Origin: Agrobacterium cucumeris
GTDB lineage: Bacteria; Pseudomonadota; Alphaproteobacteria; Rhizobiales; Rhizobiaceae
Assembly (NCBI RefSeq): GCF_030036535.1
Contig: NZ_CP080387.1
Coordinates: forward strand, 186,001 to 250,000
Length of the DNA stretch: 64,000 bases
Direction of reading: 5' to 3'
The translations under genes and the position numbers were made by a program. The notes beneath the pieces were generated by a model. That model was not told where the DNA came from. It did no database searches and saw only the letters and a program-made list of their open reading frames with translations. Positions 25,150-34,409 of this stretch are shown piece after piece (positions within the stretch are counted from its first letter, which is position 1; each line of letters opens with the position of its first letter).

Positions 25150-25494
25150 CTAAAGATGCTCCCGATTATCCGAATTCTGCTCCGCCCGGTCCCGATAAAG
25201 CGCGGCCCGACCCAGCAGCATCAGCGACACCGGGGTCGTCACTGTCATAAAAATACCGATGAAAATTTCGTGGAAGGCGAAGCGGTCGCCGGAGACGGAG
25301 AAATAGATGATCGAGGCCATGACGATGCCGCCGGTGCCCCAGCTGGTGCCGAGTGTGGGCGCGTGCAGGCGCTCGTAGAAGCTGTTCAGCTTGGCAAAGC
25401 CAATCGTGCCGATCAGCGTCAGCGAAGCGCCCAGCAGCACGAAGAAAGCCACGAGAATGGCGGCCCAGAGCGGAAATTCTGCAGCGTTGTTCAT
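25150..25494 (-). CDS. phaG: Cation/proton antiporter subunit G (PhaG/MnhG)
   Basis: This 114-residue membrane subunit has three helices. It carries ALTLIGTIGF-type text in its first helix and KLNSFYERLHAPTLGTSWGTGGIVMAS, the signature of MnhG/PhaG. It is the last gene of the pha operon, and its start overlaps the stop of phaF (ATGA). It is a part of the Mrp-type complex that exchanges Na+ or K+ for protons. Confidence 0.93.
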   Translation of the reverse strand: MNNAAEFPLWAAILVAFFVLLGASLTLIGTIGFAKLNSFYERLHAPTLGTSWGTGGIVMASIIYFSVSGDRFAFHEIFIGIFMTVTTPVSLMLLGRAALYRDRAEQNSDNREHL

Positions 25495-25772
25495 TCGATC
25501 ACCTCGCCGCGCATCATGAATTTTGAAAGGGCAACGGTGGAGACGAAGCCGAGAATGGCGATCAGCAGCGAGGCCTCGAAATAGATGTCGTTGCCGGTGC
25601 GCAGGCCGAAGGTCAAAAGAAGCAGCATGGCGTTGACATAAAGCGTATCCATACCCAGCACCCGGTCCTGGGCGCGCGGGCCGATGGCGATGCGATAGAC
25701 TGATATCGTCATGGCAATGGCCAGCATCAGCTGCGCCAGCGAAAAGGACCAGAAAAGGATAATCGAACTCAT
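25491..25772 (-). CDS. phaF: Cation/proton antiporter subunit F (PhaF/MnhF)
   Basis: This 93-residue protein has three hydrophobic segments and the family pattern IAIGPRAQDRVLGMDTLYVNAML near residues 28-50. Subunit F sits between E and G in all Mrp-type operons. Here it overlaps both neighbours by 4 bases, so the operon is tightly coupled. Confidence 0.93.
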   Translation of the reverse strand: MSSIILFWSFSLAQLMLAIAMTISVYRIAIGPRAQDRVLGMDTLYVNAMLLLLTFGLRTGNDIYFEASLLIAILGFVSTVALSKFMMRGEVIE

Positions 25773-26257
25773 TCGAATATCTCCATCAGCAGTTTTTCAT
25801 ATCGGTTCTTGATGAGGCTTATCCAGGCCGCCTCATCCACATCGTCGAGAACATGGAGGAGGAGCGTGCCCTGGCTGGAATTATATTCAAGCCAGGCGCT
25901 GCCCGGCGTCGAGGTCAGGATCGTCGCCAGAATGGCGAGCGCCATGGGATCGCGAATATCGAGCGGCACGGCCAGGAAACCGGATTTACGGTCCCTTTCG
26001 CGCTTGAAGAGAATGATCTTCACGACCGAGATATTGGACCTGATGATATCGTAAAGCACGATAAGGATCAGTTGCGCGAGCCGGTGCCAGTTGCGGATGC
26101 GCGGCTTGGCTGGCCTGAGCGACGCCATCGCCCAGGAGGCGATGAGTGCGACGCCAGTGCCGAGCAGCAGATGTCCGGGCGAAAAGCTGTTGATCGTCAT
26201 CCAGAAGAAGATCAACGAAACCGTCAGCAGCGGATAAGGGAGGAGACGGCTCATCAT
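25769..26257 (-). CDS. phaE: Cation/proton antiporter subunit E (PhaE/MnhE)
   Basis: This 162-residue protein has two N-terminal helices (LLPYPLLTVSLIFFWMTINSF and then LLLGTGVALIASWAMASL) and a cytoplasmic tail containing DIIRSNISVVKIIL, MALAILATILTSTPGSAW and LLLHVLDDVDE, which are typical of MnhE. The ATG at 26257 overlaps the phaD stop; a second ATG follows directly. An in-frame opening further upstream lies inside phaD and is not used. Confidence 0.93.
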   Translation of the reverse strand: MMSRLLPYPLLTVSLIFFWMTINSFSPGHLLLGTGVALIASWAMASLRPAKPRIRNWHRLAQLILIVLYDIIRSNISVVKIILFKRERDRKSGFLAVPLDIRDPMALAILATILTSTPGSAWLEYNSSQGTLLLHVLDDVDEAAWISLIKNRYEKLLMEIFE

Positions 26258-27900
26258 GGTTCCGCCTCCGGGTTGCTGCCCGCTCGCGGTGCGGAAATGA
26301 CGCCCTGAATATAGCTTGCCGGCAGATCGAGGATACGCGCGGTTTCCTGCATGTAGCGCATCACCGGACCCGCCTGCACGGTCATGGCAAGTGTCAGGCC
26401 GAGCAGCAGCATCACAGGCGCGATTTCGATGACGAGAACGCGCGGCACGGTGCCTTCGATGGAGGCCCAGAAGGTGCGGATACCGGCACGCGTCATCGAG
26501 ATCAGCGATGCGAAACCGGCAAAGACGATCAGGAAAACCAGCCACCAGGAAAGCGTGGAAATGCTGTCATTGGCGCCAAGCCCGGAAGGGTTGAGAATGG
26601 CGGTCAGCATCGAGAACTTGGCGATGAAGCCCGAAAGCGGCGGCAGGCCGGCCAGAAGAATGCCGCAGGCGGCAAAACAGGCGCCGAGCACCGCCATGGT
26701 GGCGGGCATGGTAACGCCGACTTCCTCTTCCTCTTCTTCCTCGTCGCCCTCGCCATAAGCTTCCATGGTCACGGCCAGAACGTTCGCGCCCGCATCCTGC
26801 CCGCGTTCAACGAGCTCGATCAGCATGAAAAAGGCGCTGATGGTGAGAGTGGAGCTGACGAGATAATAAAGCGCCCCGGCCGCCACCGTGGGGTTGCCGG
26901 TGCCCATGGCGGCGAGAAGCGTTCCCGACGATACCAGCACCGAAAAGCCGGCAAGCCGCCCGAGCGCCTGAGACGCCAGAACCCCGATGGCCCCGAAGAT
27001 GATGGTGGCGATGCCGCCGACGAGCAGGGCATCATGGCCGAAACCGGCGGATTCCCCAGCTGTCTGCCCAAAGAGCAGGAAGGACAGGCGGGCAATGACA
27101 TAAATGCCGACCTTGCTCATGATGGCAAACAGGCCGCCCACCGGGGCAGAGGCCGAGCCGTAGGCGGAAGGCAGCCAGAAATTCAGCGGCCACATGCCTG
27201 CCTTGACCAGAAACGCAATGCCAAGCACCGCAGCGCCGGTTTCCAGGAGCATGCGCTGGTCCGGGTTCAGCCCCTCGATGCGATGGGCAAGGTCGCCCAT
27301 GTTCAGCGTGCCAGTGACGCCATAGATGAGGCTGACACCGATCAGGAAGAACAGGGCGGCGACGAGGTTGATGGCGATGTAATGCAGACCCGCCTTGACG
27401 CGCTGCTGGCCGGAACCATGCAGCAACAGGCCATAGGAGGCTGCCAGCATCACCTCGAAGAACACGAAGAGATTGAACAGGTCGCCGGTCAGGAACGCGC
27501 CATTGACGCCCATCAGCATCATCTGGAACAGCGAATGGAAATGCGCGCCGGCCTTGTGCCATTTCGCCATGGAATAGATCAGCGAGGGTATGGCCAGCAG
27601 CGCCGTCAGCAGCACCATAAGGCCGGAAAGACGGTCGGCCACCAGCACGATGCCAAAAGGTGCGGGCCAGTTGCCGAGCAGATAGACACCGCTTGAGACC
27701 ACGGCGGCGATCTCGGTATTAACGGTCGAGTTCACCTCGCGGAACAGCAGTATCGCAACCACCAGCAACAGCACGGTGGAGGTGAAGCTGATGGCGGCCT
27801 TTGCAACACGCTGGCGCTCGTCGAAGAACAGCAGCAGGGCGGCGGTGATGAGCGGCAGCAGGATCGGCGCGATGACGATGTGGAAGGGGAATGACATCAT
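26254..27900 (-). CDS. phaD: Cation/proton antiporter subunit D (PhaD/MnhD)
   Basis: This 548-residue proton-translocating subunit is related to NuoL/M/N of complex I. It has about 14 hydrophobic helices and blocks such as FFEVMLAASYGLLLHG near residue 150 and KAGMWPLNFWLPSAYGSASAPVGGLFAIMSKVG near 235, where the conserved Lys and Pro sit. A notable acidic run of consecutive Glu residues (EGDEEEEEEEVG) occurs near residue 385 in a loop. Two ATG codons (27900 and 27897) begin it, the first overlapping the phaC stop. Confidence 0.94.
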   Translation of the reverse strand: MMSFPFHIVIAPILLPLITAALLLFFDERQRVAKAAISFTSTVLLLVVAILLFREVNSTVNTEIAAVVSSGVYLLGNWPAPFGIVLVADRLSGLMVLLTALLAIPSLIYSMAKWHKAGAHFHSLFQMMLMGVNGAFLTGDLFNLFVFFEVMLAASYGLLLHGSGQQRVKAGLHYIAINLVAALFFLIGVSLIYGVTGTLNMGDLAHRIEGLNPDQRMLLETGAAVLGIAFLVKAGMWPLNFWLPSAYGSASAPVGGLFAIMSKVGIYVIARLSFLLFGQTAGESAGFGHDALLVGGIATIIFGAIGVLASQALGRLAGFSVLVSSGTLLAAMGTGNPTVAAGALYYLVSSTLTISAFFMLIELVERGQDAGANVLAVTMEAYGEGDEEEEEEEVGVTMPATMAVLGACFAACGILLAGLPPLSGFIAKFSMLTAILNPSGLGANDSISTLSWWLVFLIVFAGFASLISMTRAGIRTFWASIEGTVPRVLVIEIAPVMLLLGLTLAMTVQAGPVMRYMQETARILDLPASYIQGVISAPRAGSNPEAEP

Positions 27901-28232
27901 TTCGTCTCCCTCCCGTCCACATGGTCAGTGCCGGTAAGGCCGCGGGCGGCAAGCAGCACCACGAGGAACAGCGCCGTGGTGGCAAAGCCGATGACGATCG
28001 CCGTCAATACCAGCGCCTGCGGCACGGGGTCGGCCAGCGAAGAGCTGTCCACACCGTTCACCAGCACTGGCGGCGCATTGGTCTTGATGCCGCCGACGCC
28101 GAAGATGAACAGGTTGACGGCGTAAGACAAAAGCGAAAGTCCGACGATGACTTGATAGGTGCGTGGGCGCAGGACGAGCCAGACGCCGGAGCCGGTCATG
28201 ATGCCGATGCCGATTGCAAGAATGAGTTCCAT
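27897..28232 (-). CDS. phaC: Cation/proton antiporter subunit C (PhaC/MnhC)
   Basis: This 111-residue protein is a NuoK-like subunit with three helices. The family pattern is visible in GLSLLSYAVNLFIFGVG near residue 30 and PVPQALVLTAIVIGFATTALFL near 70. It overlaps phaD downstream, and its start codon meets the stop of phaA. The symbol is the antiporter phaC and is not polyhydroxyalkanoate synthase. Confidence 0.93.
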   Translation of the reverse strand: MELILAIGIGIMTGSGVWLVLRPRTYQVIVGLSLLSYAVNLFIFGVGGIKTNAPPVLVNGVDSSSLADPVPQALVLTAIVIGFATTALFLVVLLAARGLTGTDHVDGRETK

Positions 28233-31150
28233 TACACGTCCTCCGCTTTTGCGGCTTCAGGCGTGCGAACGCGGTAGTTACGCAACGATTGGTGTGCCAG
28301 TGCTATGAGAATAAGAACGGTGGAGCCGACGACCGTCGCAAAGACGCCGAGATCGAACAGCAGGGCGGATGCCGTGGGCATTTTGCCGATATAGGGTATC
28401 TCCGTATACTGGAAATACGAGGTCAGGAACGGGTAGCCGAAATACCAGGAGCCGATACCCGTCGCCGTCGCCATCAACAGGCCAAAACCCATCCAGCGCA
28501 GCGGCAGGATGCGGATGCGGTCCTCCGCCCAGCGTGCGCCGCCGGCGAGATATTGCAGCAGGAAGGCGATAGCCATGGTGATGCCGGCCGCAAAGCCGCC
28601 ACCGGGCAGATCGTGGCCACGCATGAACAGGAAGATCGAGAAGGTGATGATGACCGGGAACATCCACTGCATCACGATCGATGGCACGTAGAGGTAGTCG
28701 CGGACGGTATCGCCCTTGCTGCGGTCCGGACGCTCGGCATCGAAGGCATTCTGCATCTGCTGCTGTTCCGGCAGCCCGATGCTTTCATGCGCCGGACGGA
28801 AACGGCGAAGCAGCGCGAAGACGGTGAGCGCCACGATGGCCAGCACCGCGATTTCACCAAAGGTGTCGAAACCGCGGAAATCAACGAGGATGACGTTGAC
28901 GACATTGGTGCCGCCACCTTCCGTATAGGCGCGCTCGAGGAAATAGGTGGCAATCGCGTTCGGCACCGGCAGGGTCATCACGGCATAGGCGATGACGGAC
29001 ATGCCGATGCCGCTTGCTGCTGCCAGCAGAAAGTCGCGGGCGCGGCGAAGCTGCGCCGGCAACTCGTCGCTGCTATCAACCTTTTCGAAGCGTTTCGGCA
29101 GCCACCGGAGACCAAGCAGGATGAGAACCGTGGTCACGATCTCCACCAGCAGCTGGGTGATGGCCAGATCCGGTGCGGACAGCCAGATGAAGGTGAGGCA
29201 GGTGACGAGCCCGGAAACACCAAGCATGACGAGGGCGGCAAGCCGATGATATTTCGCCTGCCAGGCGGCACCCAGCGCGGCAATCATGCCGATCAGCCAA
29301 AGGATGGCGAAGATCGGATCGAAGGTCGTCACACGCGGTAGTGACAGGGAGAATTCCGAAAGGAACAGTGGTGAGAAACCGGCGAGAAGCGCCACGAGGA
29401 TGAGAAGTCTCAGCTGCGGCTGCAGACGCCGCGTGCCGAGCGTGCTTTCCAGCCACCGCGCCCATTTCCAGGACACGGTGACGAGAATGCGCTCGAAGAT
29501 GCGCTGGCCCCGCAGATGCCGGAAGATAGGCGGACCGTCATCGCAGCGTGAGAAATAGCCGCCAAGCAGCGCATAGATCGTCACACCGCCGATCAGTGCC
29601 GCGATACTCATGATCAGCGGCAGGTTGAAACCGTGCCAGATCGACAGGCTGTAGACAGGCGTCTGGTCGCCGAGCACGGACAGCACCGCCGAATGCAGGA
29701 ACGGGCCGATCGACAGGCTCGGAACGATGCCGACGATCAGGCAGGCGAAAACCAGGAACTCGATCGGGAAACGCATCCAGCGCGGCGGCTCGTGCGGATT
29801 TGGGTTCGGCAGATCGACGGGCTTGGGGCCGAAGAAGACGGTGTGGATGAAGCGCAGCGAATAGGCGACGGCAAATGCGCCTGAAAGCGTCGCGACATAG
29901 GGCAGCGCCCGGTCCAGCAGCGAATCGGCATGGGTCTCGACGGCCTCGGCAAAGAACATTTCCTTGGAGAGGAAGCCGTTGAACAGCGGCACGCCGGCCA
30001 TTGCCGCACTGGCCGCCATGGCAAGCGTCGCTGTCGCCGGCAGATAGGTGTAGAGCCCGCTCAAGCGCCGCATGTCGCGGGTGCCGGTTTCATGGTCGAT
30101 GATACCGGCCGCCATGAACAGCGAGGCCTTGAAGGTTGCGTGGTTGACCATGTGGAAGATGGCCGCAACCGCCGCAAGCGGGCTGCCGAGGCTAAGCAGC
30201 GTGGTGATGAGCCCGAGATGGCTGATGGTGGAATAGGCGAGCAGGCCCTTCAGGTCCTGCTGGAACATGGCGAAATAAGCGCCGAGCAGCAGGGTGATGA
30301 TGCCGGCCACGCCCACCAGCCAGAACCATTCCGGCGTGCCCGCCAGCACCGGCCAGAACCGCGCAAGCAGGAAAACCCCCGCCTTCACCATGGTCGCCGA
30401 ATGCAGATAGGCGGAAACCGGTGTGGGTGCCGCCATGGCGTTGGGCAGCCAGAAGTGAAACGGAAACTGCGCGCTCTTGGTCAGCGCGCCGCCAAGAATG
30501 AGAATAAGCGCCGGCAGATAGAGGGAATGGGCGCGGATCGCCGCACCGGCCTCGATGATCTTGTCGAGATCGTAGCTTCCCGCCATGTGGCCGAGGATCA
30601 GAAGTCCGGCCAGCAGGCTGAAGCCGCCAATGCCGGTCACGGTCAGCGCCATGCGCGCACCATCACGCGCACCGGCGTTCTGGTGCCAGTAGCCGATCAG
30701 TAGGAACGAGAAGATGCTGGTCATTTCCCAGAAGATCGACAGCAGTATGACGTTGCCGGACAGCACCACGCCGAGCATCGAGCCCATGAAGGCGAGGAAG
30801 AAGGCAAAAAACCGCGGGATCGGATCCTTGGCCGACATGTAATAACGGGCGTACAGCACCACGAGCAGGCCGATGCCGGTAATGAGGATCGCGAAGATCC
30901 ACGCAAATCCGTCCAGCCGCAGGGTGAAATTCAGCCCGAGCTGCGGCAGCCATTCCACATCATATTTCAGCACACCGCCGCCGCTGACGGTGGAATAAAG
31001 AAAGATGCTGCTGACGAGACCGAAAAGGGCGACACCGCCCGCAACGGAGGCGGGGCCGGCGGCTGCGCCATCACGCGGCATGAAAGCCGTTAGAATGGCG
31101 CCGACGAAGGGCAATGCGACGATAAATGGAAGAAGGGTTGCAAATGTCAT
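28232..31150 (-). CDS. phaAB: Cation/proton antiporter subunits A and B fused (PhaAB/MnhAB)
   Basis: The 972-residue protein is longer than a lone MnhA because it carries MnhB at its C-terminus. The first 780 residues are the NuoL-like subunit A, with PFHFWLPNAMAAPTPVSAYLHSATMVKAGVFLLARF near residue 230 and FLSKEMFFAEAVE near 375. The last 150 residues form subunit B (RGHDLPGGGFAAGITMAIAFLLQYLAGG near 850). The fusion is common in rhizobia, where pha genes support K+ or Na+ and pH homeostasis. The ATG at 31150 was chosen on the subunit A N-terminus; there is no clear ribosome-binding site. It is the first gene of the operon unless the small gene upstream belongs to it. Confidence 0.93.
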   Translation of the reverse strand: MTFATLLPFIVALPFVGAILTAFMPRDGAAAGPASVAGGVALFGLVSSIFLYSTVSGGGVLKYDVEWLPQLGLNFTLRLDGFAWIFAILITGIGLLVVLYARYYMSAKDPIPRFFAFFLAFMGSMLGVVLSGNVILLSIFWEMTSIFSFLLIGYWHQNAGARDGARMALTVTGIGGFSLLAGLLILGHMAGSYDLDKIIEAGAAIRAHSLYLPALILILGGALTKSAQFPFHFWLPNAMAAPTPVSAYLHSATMVKAGVFLLARFWPVLAGTPEWFWLVGVAGIITLLLGAYFAMFQQDLKGLLAYSTISHLGLITTLLSLGSPLAAVAAIFHMVNHATFKASLFMAAGIIDHETGTRDMRRLSGLYTYLPATATLAMAASAAMAGVPLFNGFLSKEMFFAEAVETHADSLLDRALPYVATLSGAFAVAYSLRFIHTVFFGPKPVDLPNPNPHEPPRWMRFPIEFLVFACLIVGIVPSLSIGPFLHSAVLSVLGDQTPVYSLSIWHGFNLPLIMSIAALIGGVTIYALLGGYFSRCDDGPPIFRHLRGQRIFERILVTVSWKWARWLESTLGTRRLQPQLRLLILVALLAGFSPLFLSEFSLSLPRVTTFDPIFAILWLIGMIAALGAAWQAKYHRLAALVMLGVSGLVTCLTFIWLSAPDLAITQLLVEIVTTVLILLGLRWLPKRFEKVDSSDELPAQLRRARDFLLAAASGIGMSVIAYAVMTLPVPNAIATYFLERAYTEGGGTNVVNVILVDFRGFDTFGEIAVLAIVALTVFALLRRFRPAHESIGLPEQQQMQNAFDAERPDRSKGDTVRDYLYVPSIVMQWMFPVIITFSIFLFMRGHDLPGGGFAAGITMAIAFLLQYLAGGARWAEDRIRILPLRWMGFGLLMATATGIGSWYFGYPFLTSYFQYTEIPYIGKMPTASALLFDLGVFATVVGSTVLILIALAHQSLRNYRVRTPEAAKAEDV

Positions 31151-31254
31151 ATGCAGCGGCGGTTTTTCTCTGGAATTGGAGTCTACGGCGGGTTTCCGAC
31201 GACTCCGATCCCTCAAGGCTCACGAGAACCGAATGATGAGGACCGCCGGAATGA

Positions 31255-31629
31255 CTAATAGATAATATGCGGGGGCGCTCTTGGAACCACGCTCGCAAAG
31301 TCTCGGAAAGCTTGTGGCGCGATGGCAACAGATGCAACGGCCGGCCCGGCATCAACGCTGATCCGCAAAGCGGGAGTGGGGAAGTTGCCGGGGCGAAGAC
31401 CCGAGCTGGCATCCCCGGCCTTGCAGCCGCTATCGCAATCCCTGTCGCGAAGAGTGAGGGAACGGCTGAGATCGACGGTCTGCAATCTCTCCAGGCGGCT
31501 GGTCTTGGAAAGGGTCTTGATGCCGGATGGTGCCTGAAAGCCGATCATGACGAGCAGGCTTGCGACCATGATGCCGATCAACACTTGCGGATGGCGCCTT
31601 GAACGGCGGCATTTCTCCATCCATAACAA
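31255..31629 (-). CDS. Hypothetical membrane-anchored protein upstream of the antiporter operon
   Basis: This 124-residue protein has a basic N-terminus (KCRRSRRHPQ), one hydrophobic helix at about residues 16-34 (VLIGIMVASLLVMIGFQAP), and then a soluble tail with the polar RDRDCDSGCKAGD region. The TTG start at 31629 has AAGGAGA 7 bases upstream; an ATG at 31620 is an alternative. I do not recognise the family. It is on the same strand as the pha genes and 104 bases upstream of phaA. Confidence 0.5.
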   Translation of the reverse strand: MLWMEKCRRSRRHPQVLIGIMVASLLVMIGFQAPSGIKTLSKTSRLERLQTVDLSRSLTLRDRDCDSGCKAGDASSGLRPGNFPTPALRISVDAGPAVASVAIAPQAFRDFASVVPRAPPHIIY

Positions 31630-32082
31630 GTTGGCATCTCCTTGATCGTAAAGGTCTCTTTAAAGCATCACCGCTCAGCGAATATCCCGTTGATTTGTTT
31701 TAGGGGAAGCTGCACGCGCTTGTCCAGCGCACAGGCCGGAAAAACCGCCCGCGATGGCCGATTCCTTTTCGTTTTTGCCCGTTTGCGGCAAAGTGAGGGC
31801 GGCAATGGCTAAAAGCTTTTACAAATTTTACCGTTTGACGCTCGAGCTGATGTTTCTTAACTTTCAAGCAAGGAATTAACCATAAAGATTGATGGTATTT
31901 CCACGGCGGAATGGGGTTCTCTCCCCTTCCAGGCATGACGCCGCACTGCCGTACCGGTGCCGATCCGGTATTTCGTTTCTTGGTTCAAGAAGGTCAGGCA
32001 GGCGTCGATGCCGCATCGTCCGCGATGGGTATGTTCGTTCAAAAATCCCCTTTAGGGTACTGGCGTTCTGAACCTTGGCCAA
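31630..32082 (+). promoter_or_regulatory. Upstream region of the chemotaxis operon
   Basis: No convincing gene was found in this 453-base AT-rich stretch. A possible sigma-70 promoter is TTGACG (31835-31840) with TAACTT (31858-31863) at 17-base spacing. TTAACCAT at 31876-31883 matches the CtrA half-site known from alphaproteobacteria. Both point to the che operon, whose first gene starts downstream. Confidence 0.35.
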
Positions 32083-33732
32083 TTGGCCGGGTTTTACCGG
32101 CCGTCATGTTGTTGGGGACGTCGGTTGGGGCAGGACTTGCCATCAGATCAAGCGCGCAGATCGGCAGGTGCAAGCCTGGCGGGACGGCTTCGCTTTGCCG
32201 GCCTCGACGAGACGCAATCCGATTTCCTGCGCAATTATCGCGGTATGCTCGAGCCTTACGTCAAGGCCGGCCTGCGCGACGTGATGAACCGTTTCCAGTC
32301 GATGCCCGACTGTTCACCGTCCTTCGAAAGCGAAAACCAGCTTGATCGCCTGCACGACCTGCAATCCTCGCACTGGAGTGTGCTGACGGATGCGCGTTTC
32401 GATGCGCTTTATGCCGAGCGGGTGAAGGTTCTTTCCGACAATGCCGGCCGCATGGGGCTCGATCCCCGCTGGCAGATCGCCAGCCATGCCATCGTTCTGG
32501 AGCATCTGCTTGGTGGGCTGGTGGCCGAACACGCGCCGCGCTCCATCCTGCCCGGCAGCCGCAAGAAGAACCGTGAACTGGCCGAGGTCGTGAAGAACAT
32601 CGTCCGTCTGGTGATGGTCGATACCGAGATTGCCGTCTCGCTGCGTTTCAACGAATTGCGCCTGCGCCACGGCCGTGAACTGGCGGAACAGCGCGACAAT
32701 GACCGTTCGCAAGCAGCGACACTGCTGGGTGCGGCCCTGACGGCCTTTGCCGCCGGCGATCTTAAGGCGCGGATCGGCGGCGATCTGCCGGAAGCCTATC
32801 GCGATGTTGCCGCCTCGTTTAACGCGGCACTTGAAACGATCGGCGCATCGCTGACATCCGCGCAGCAGGGTATCGGTGACGCCGAGACACTCAGCGCCCG
32901 TTTCGCCGATATCGGTCGCTCCATCGCAGAACGTTCCGGCCAGCAGGCCGAAGCCCTTGCCGAGACCTCCCGTGCGCTTCAGGCGATGATCGGGAACCTG
33001 GCGGAAAACGGCGCCCGCATATCGGCGACGGAAACGGCGGTTTCCCGCGCCCGCGACGCGGCTGTCGAAAGCGGCAAGGCCATTGGCGAGGCGATCGACG
33101 CCATGTCTGACATTGAGCAGTCCGCCGAGCACATCGGCAGGATCATTGGTACAATCGACGAGATTGCTTTCCAGACCAACCTTCTCGCCCTCAATGCCGG
33201 CATCGAGGCGGCGCGCGCGGGTGAAAGCGGCCGCGGTTTCGCAGTCGTCGCACAGGAAGTCCGGGCGCTCGCCCAGCGTTCCGCCGACGCCGCAAGGGAA
33301 ATCAAGAGCCTTGTCGGCACCACCAAGACGCAGGTCGAGGGCGGTGTTCGCATGGTGAACCGCACGCAGGAAGCAATCGGCGGTGTCGTCCGGCAGGTGT
33401 CCGGTATCAACGACATGATCGCCGAAGTCTCCCGGCACACGTCTATACAGGCTGACGACCTGAAAACAGTCGCCGCCGATATCAGCGAACAGCAGCGGCA
33501 GGCCGGCCGGATCGCAAACGAGATCGGCGAAAGCTCCTCCGAAGCTGATGCGCTTCACACTGTCATTCTGCAACTCGGCCGCACCATCAGGGAATTCCGC
33601 ATCGCCCGTCAGGGCCAGGCGGCGGCAATGGCCGTGGCGGATCGTCAGGACACATCATTTATGGCCCGTGCGGATAACCGCACGGATTACGGCCAGGATT
33701 ACCAACAATTCAGACGCCAGGGAGTCATGTAA
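32083..33732 (+). CDS. icpA: Soluble globin-coupled chemoreceptor (IcpA-type) of the che operon
   Basis: This chemoreceptor of about 549 residues has no transmembrane helix. Residues about 35-190 form a protoglobin sensor ([19 protein letters not shown], then the helix around [17 protein letters not shown]). A HAMP-like linker follows, and the MCP signalling domain ([20 protein letters not shown] near residue 365) ends it. Such receptors bind haem or another ligand and lead che operons of Sinorhizobium, where IcpA is needed for chemotaxis. The start is uncertain: TTG at 32083 has no ribosome-binding site, and TTG at 32125 with GGGGA 7 bases upstream is an alternative. The stop overlaps cheS. 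Confidence 0.88.
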   Translation: MAGFYRPSCCWGRRLGQDLPSDQARRSAGASLAGRLRFAGLDETQSDFLRNYRGMLEPYVKAGLRDVMNRFQSMPDCSPSFESENQLDRLHDLQSSHWSVLTDARFDALYAERVKVLSDNAGRMGLDPRWQIASHAIVLEHLLGGLVAEHAPRSILPGSRKKNRELAEVVKNIVRLVMVDTEIAVSLRFNELRLRHGRELAEQRDNDRSQAATLLGAALTAFAAGDLKARIGGDLPEAYRDVAASFNAALETIGASLTSAQQGIGDAETLSARFADIGRSIAERSGQQAEALAETSRALQAMIGNLAENGARISATETAVSRARDAAVESGKAIGEAIDAMSDIEQSAEHIGRIIGTIDEIAFQTNLLALNAGIEAARAGESGRGFAVVAQEVRALAQRSADAAREIKSLVGTTKTQVEGGVRMVNRTQEAIGGVVRQVSGINDMIAEVSRHTSIQADDLKTVAADISEQQRQAGRIANEIGESSSEADALHTVILQLGRTIREFRIARQGQAAAMAVADRQDTSFMARADNRTDYGQDYQQFRRQGVM

Positions 33733-34031
33733 TGGCAGCCAGAAAAGCAGCTGAGGCGACGCTGAAACTGTCACCGGTGCTGGATCTCAACGAAGCATCG
33801 GCGCTGCACGGCAAGCTGATGACGCTGAGAGGAGCACCGTTGTCGGTCGATGCGTCCGAGGTGGAGCGCATTGGTGCGCTTTGTGTCCAGGTCCTGATGG
33901 CCGGCGCGAAATCCTGGGAAGAGGACGGCAAGCCCTTCGGTTTTGCCAGGGTGTCCGATGCATTCGACAAGACCATGAAACTGATAGGCGTCGATATTGA
34001 CCATTTGCTCCCCAAGGAGATGCAAAAGTGA
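33732..34031 (+). CDS. cheS: CheS, STAS-domain chemotaxis protein
   Basis: This 99-residue protein has the STAS fold typical of anti-sigma antagonist proteins (LKLSPVLDLNEASALHGKL at the start, SVDASEVERIGALCVQVL near residue 38-55). In Sinorhizobium the equivalent CheS binds CheA and speeds the loss of phosphate from CheY1. The usual Ser phosphorylation site of STAS antagonists is not obvious. Its position between icpA and cheY1, overlapping the first by one base and the second by 4 bases, supports this role. Confidence 0.88.
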   Translation: MAARKAAEATLKLSPVLDLNEASALHGKLMTLRGAPLSVDASEVERIGALCVQVLMAGAKSWEEDGKPFGFARVSDAFDKTMKLIGVDIDHLLPKEMQK

Positions 34032-34393
34032 AGAAAAAAGTTCTCACCGTGGATGATTCCCGGACGATCAGGAACATGCTCCTGGTCACGCTCAACAATG
34101 CCGGTTTCGAGACCATTCAGGCCGAAGATGGCGTTGAAGGCCTCGAGGTGCTGGAACAGAGCAACCCCGATGTCATCGTGACTGACATCAACATGCCCCG
34201 TCTTGATGGTTTCGGCTTTATCGAGGGCGTGCGCCGCAACGAGAAATACCGGGCTATCCCGATCCTCGTTCTGACGACCGAAAGCGATGCAGAAAAAAAG
34301 AACCGCGCCCGCCAGGCCGGTGCGACGGGCTGGATCGTCAAGCCGTTCGACCCTGCAAAACTCATCGATGCCATTGAACGCGTAACCGCCTGA
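34028..34393 (+). CDS. cheY1: Chemotaxis response regulator CheY1
   Basis: This 121-residue stand-alone receiver has the acidic pair DD at residues 9-10, the phosphoacceptor Asp53 in VTDINMP, and LTTESDAEKKNRARQAGATGWIVKPF with the conserved Thr and Lys. The GTG start overlaps the cheS stop. In the two-CheY system of rhizobia, CheY1 acts as a phosphate sink and CheY2 as the motor regulator. That division is inferred from position. Confidence 0.95.
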   Translation: MKKKVLTVDDSRTIRNMLLVTLNNAGFETIQAEDGVEGLEVLEQSNPDVIVTDINMPRLDGFGFIEGVRRNEKYRAIPILVLTTESDAEKKNRARQAGATGWIVKPFDPAKLIDAIERVTA

Positions 34394-34409
34394 TACGGGA
34401 CATTTCACG

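Noticed and set aside
26690..26760. Short repeats (run of CTCTTCCTC-like text) in phaD as a possible CRISPR or repeat
   Set aside because: It only encodes a run of Glu residues in the subunit D loop.
28289..29341. Long plus-strand frame in the antiporter operon
   Set aside because: It is antisense to phaAB; its His/Gln/Asp-rich translation is a usual artefact.
31700..31936. A minus-strand frame in the che upstream region
   Set aside because: It has no conserved features or ribosome-binding site, and the stretch looks like promoter DNA.
31911..32345. A 144-codon plus-strand frame before and across the start of the chemoreceptor gene
   Set aside because: It overlaps the receptor in another frame, has no recognisable domain and no ribosome-binding site; it was judged a shadow.
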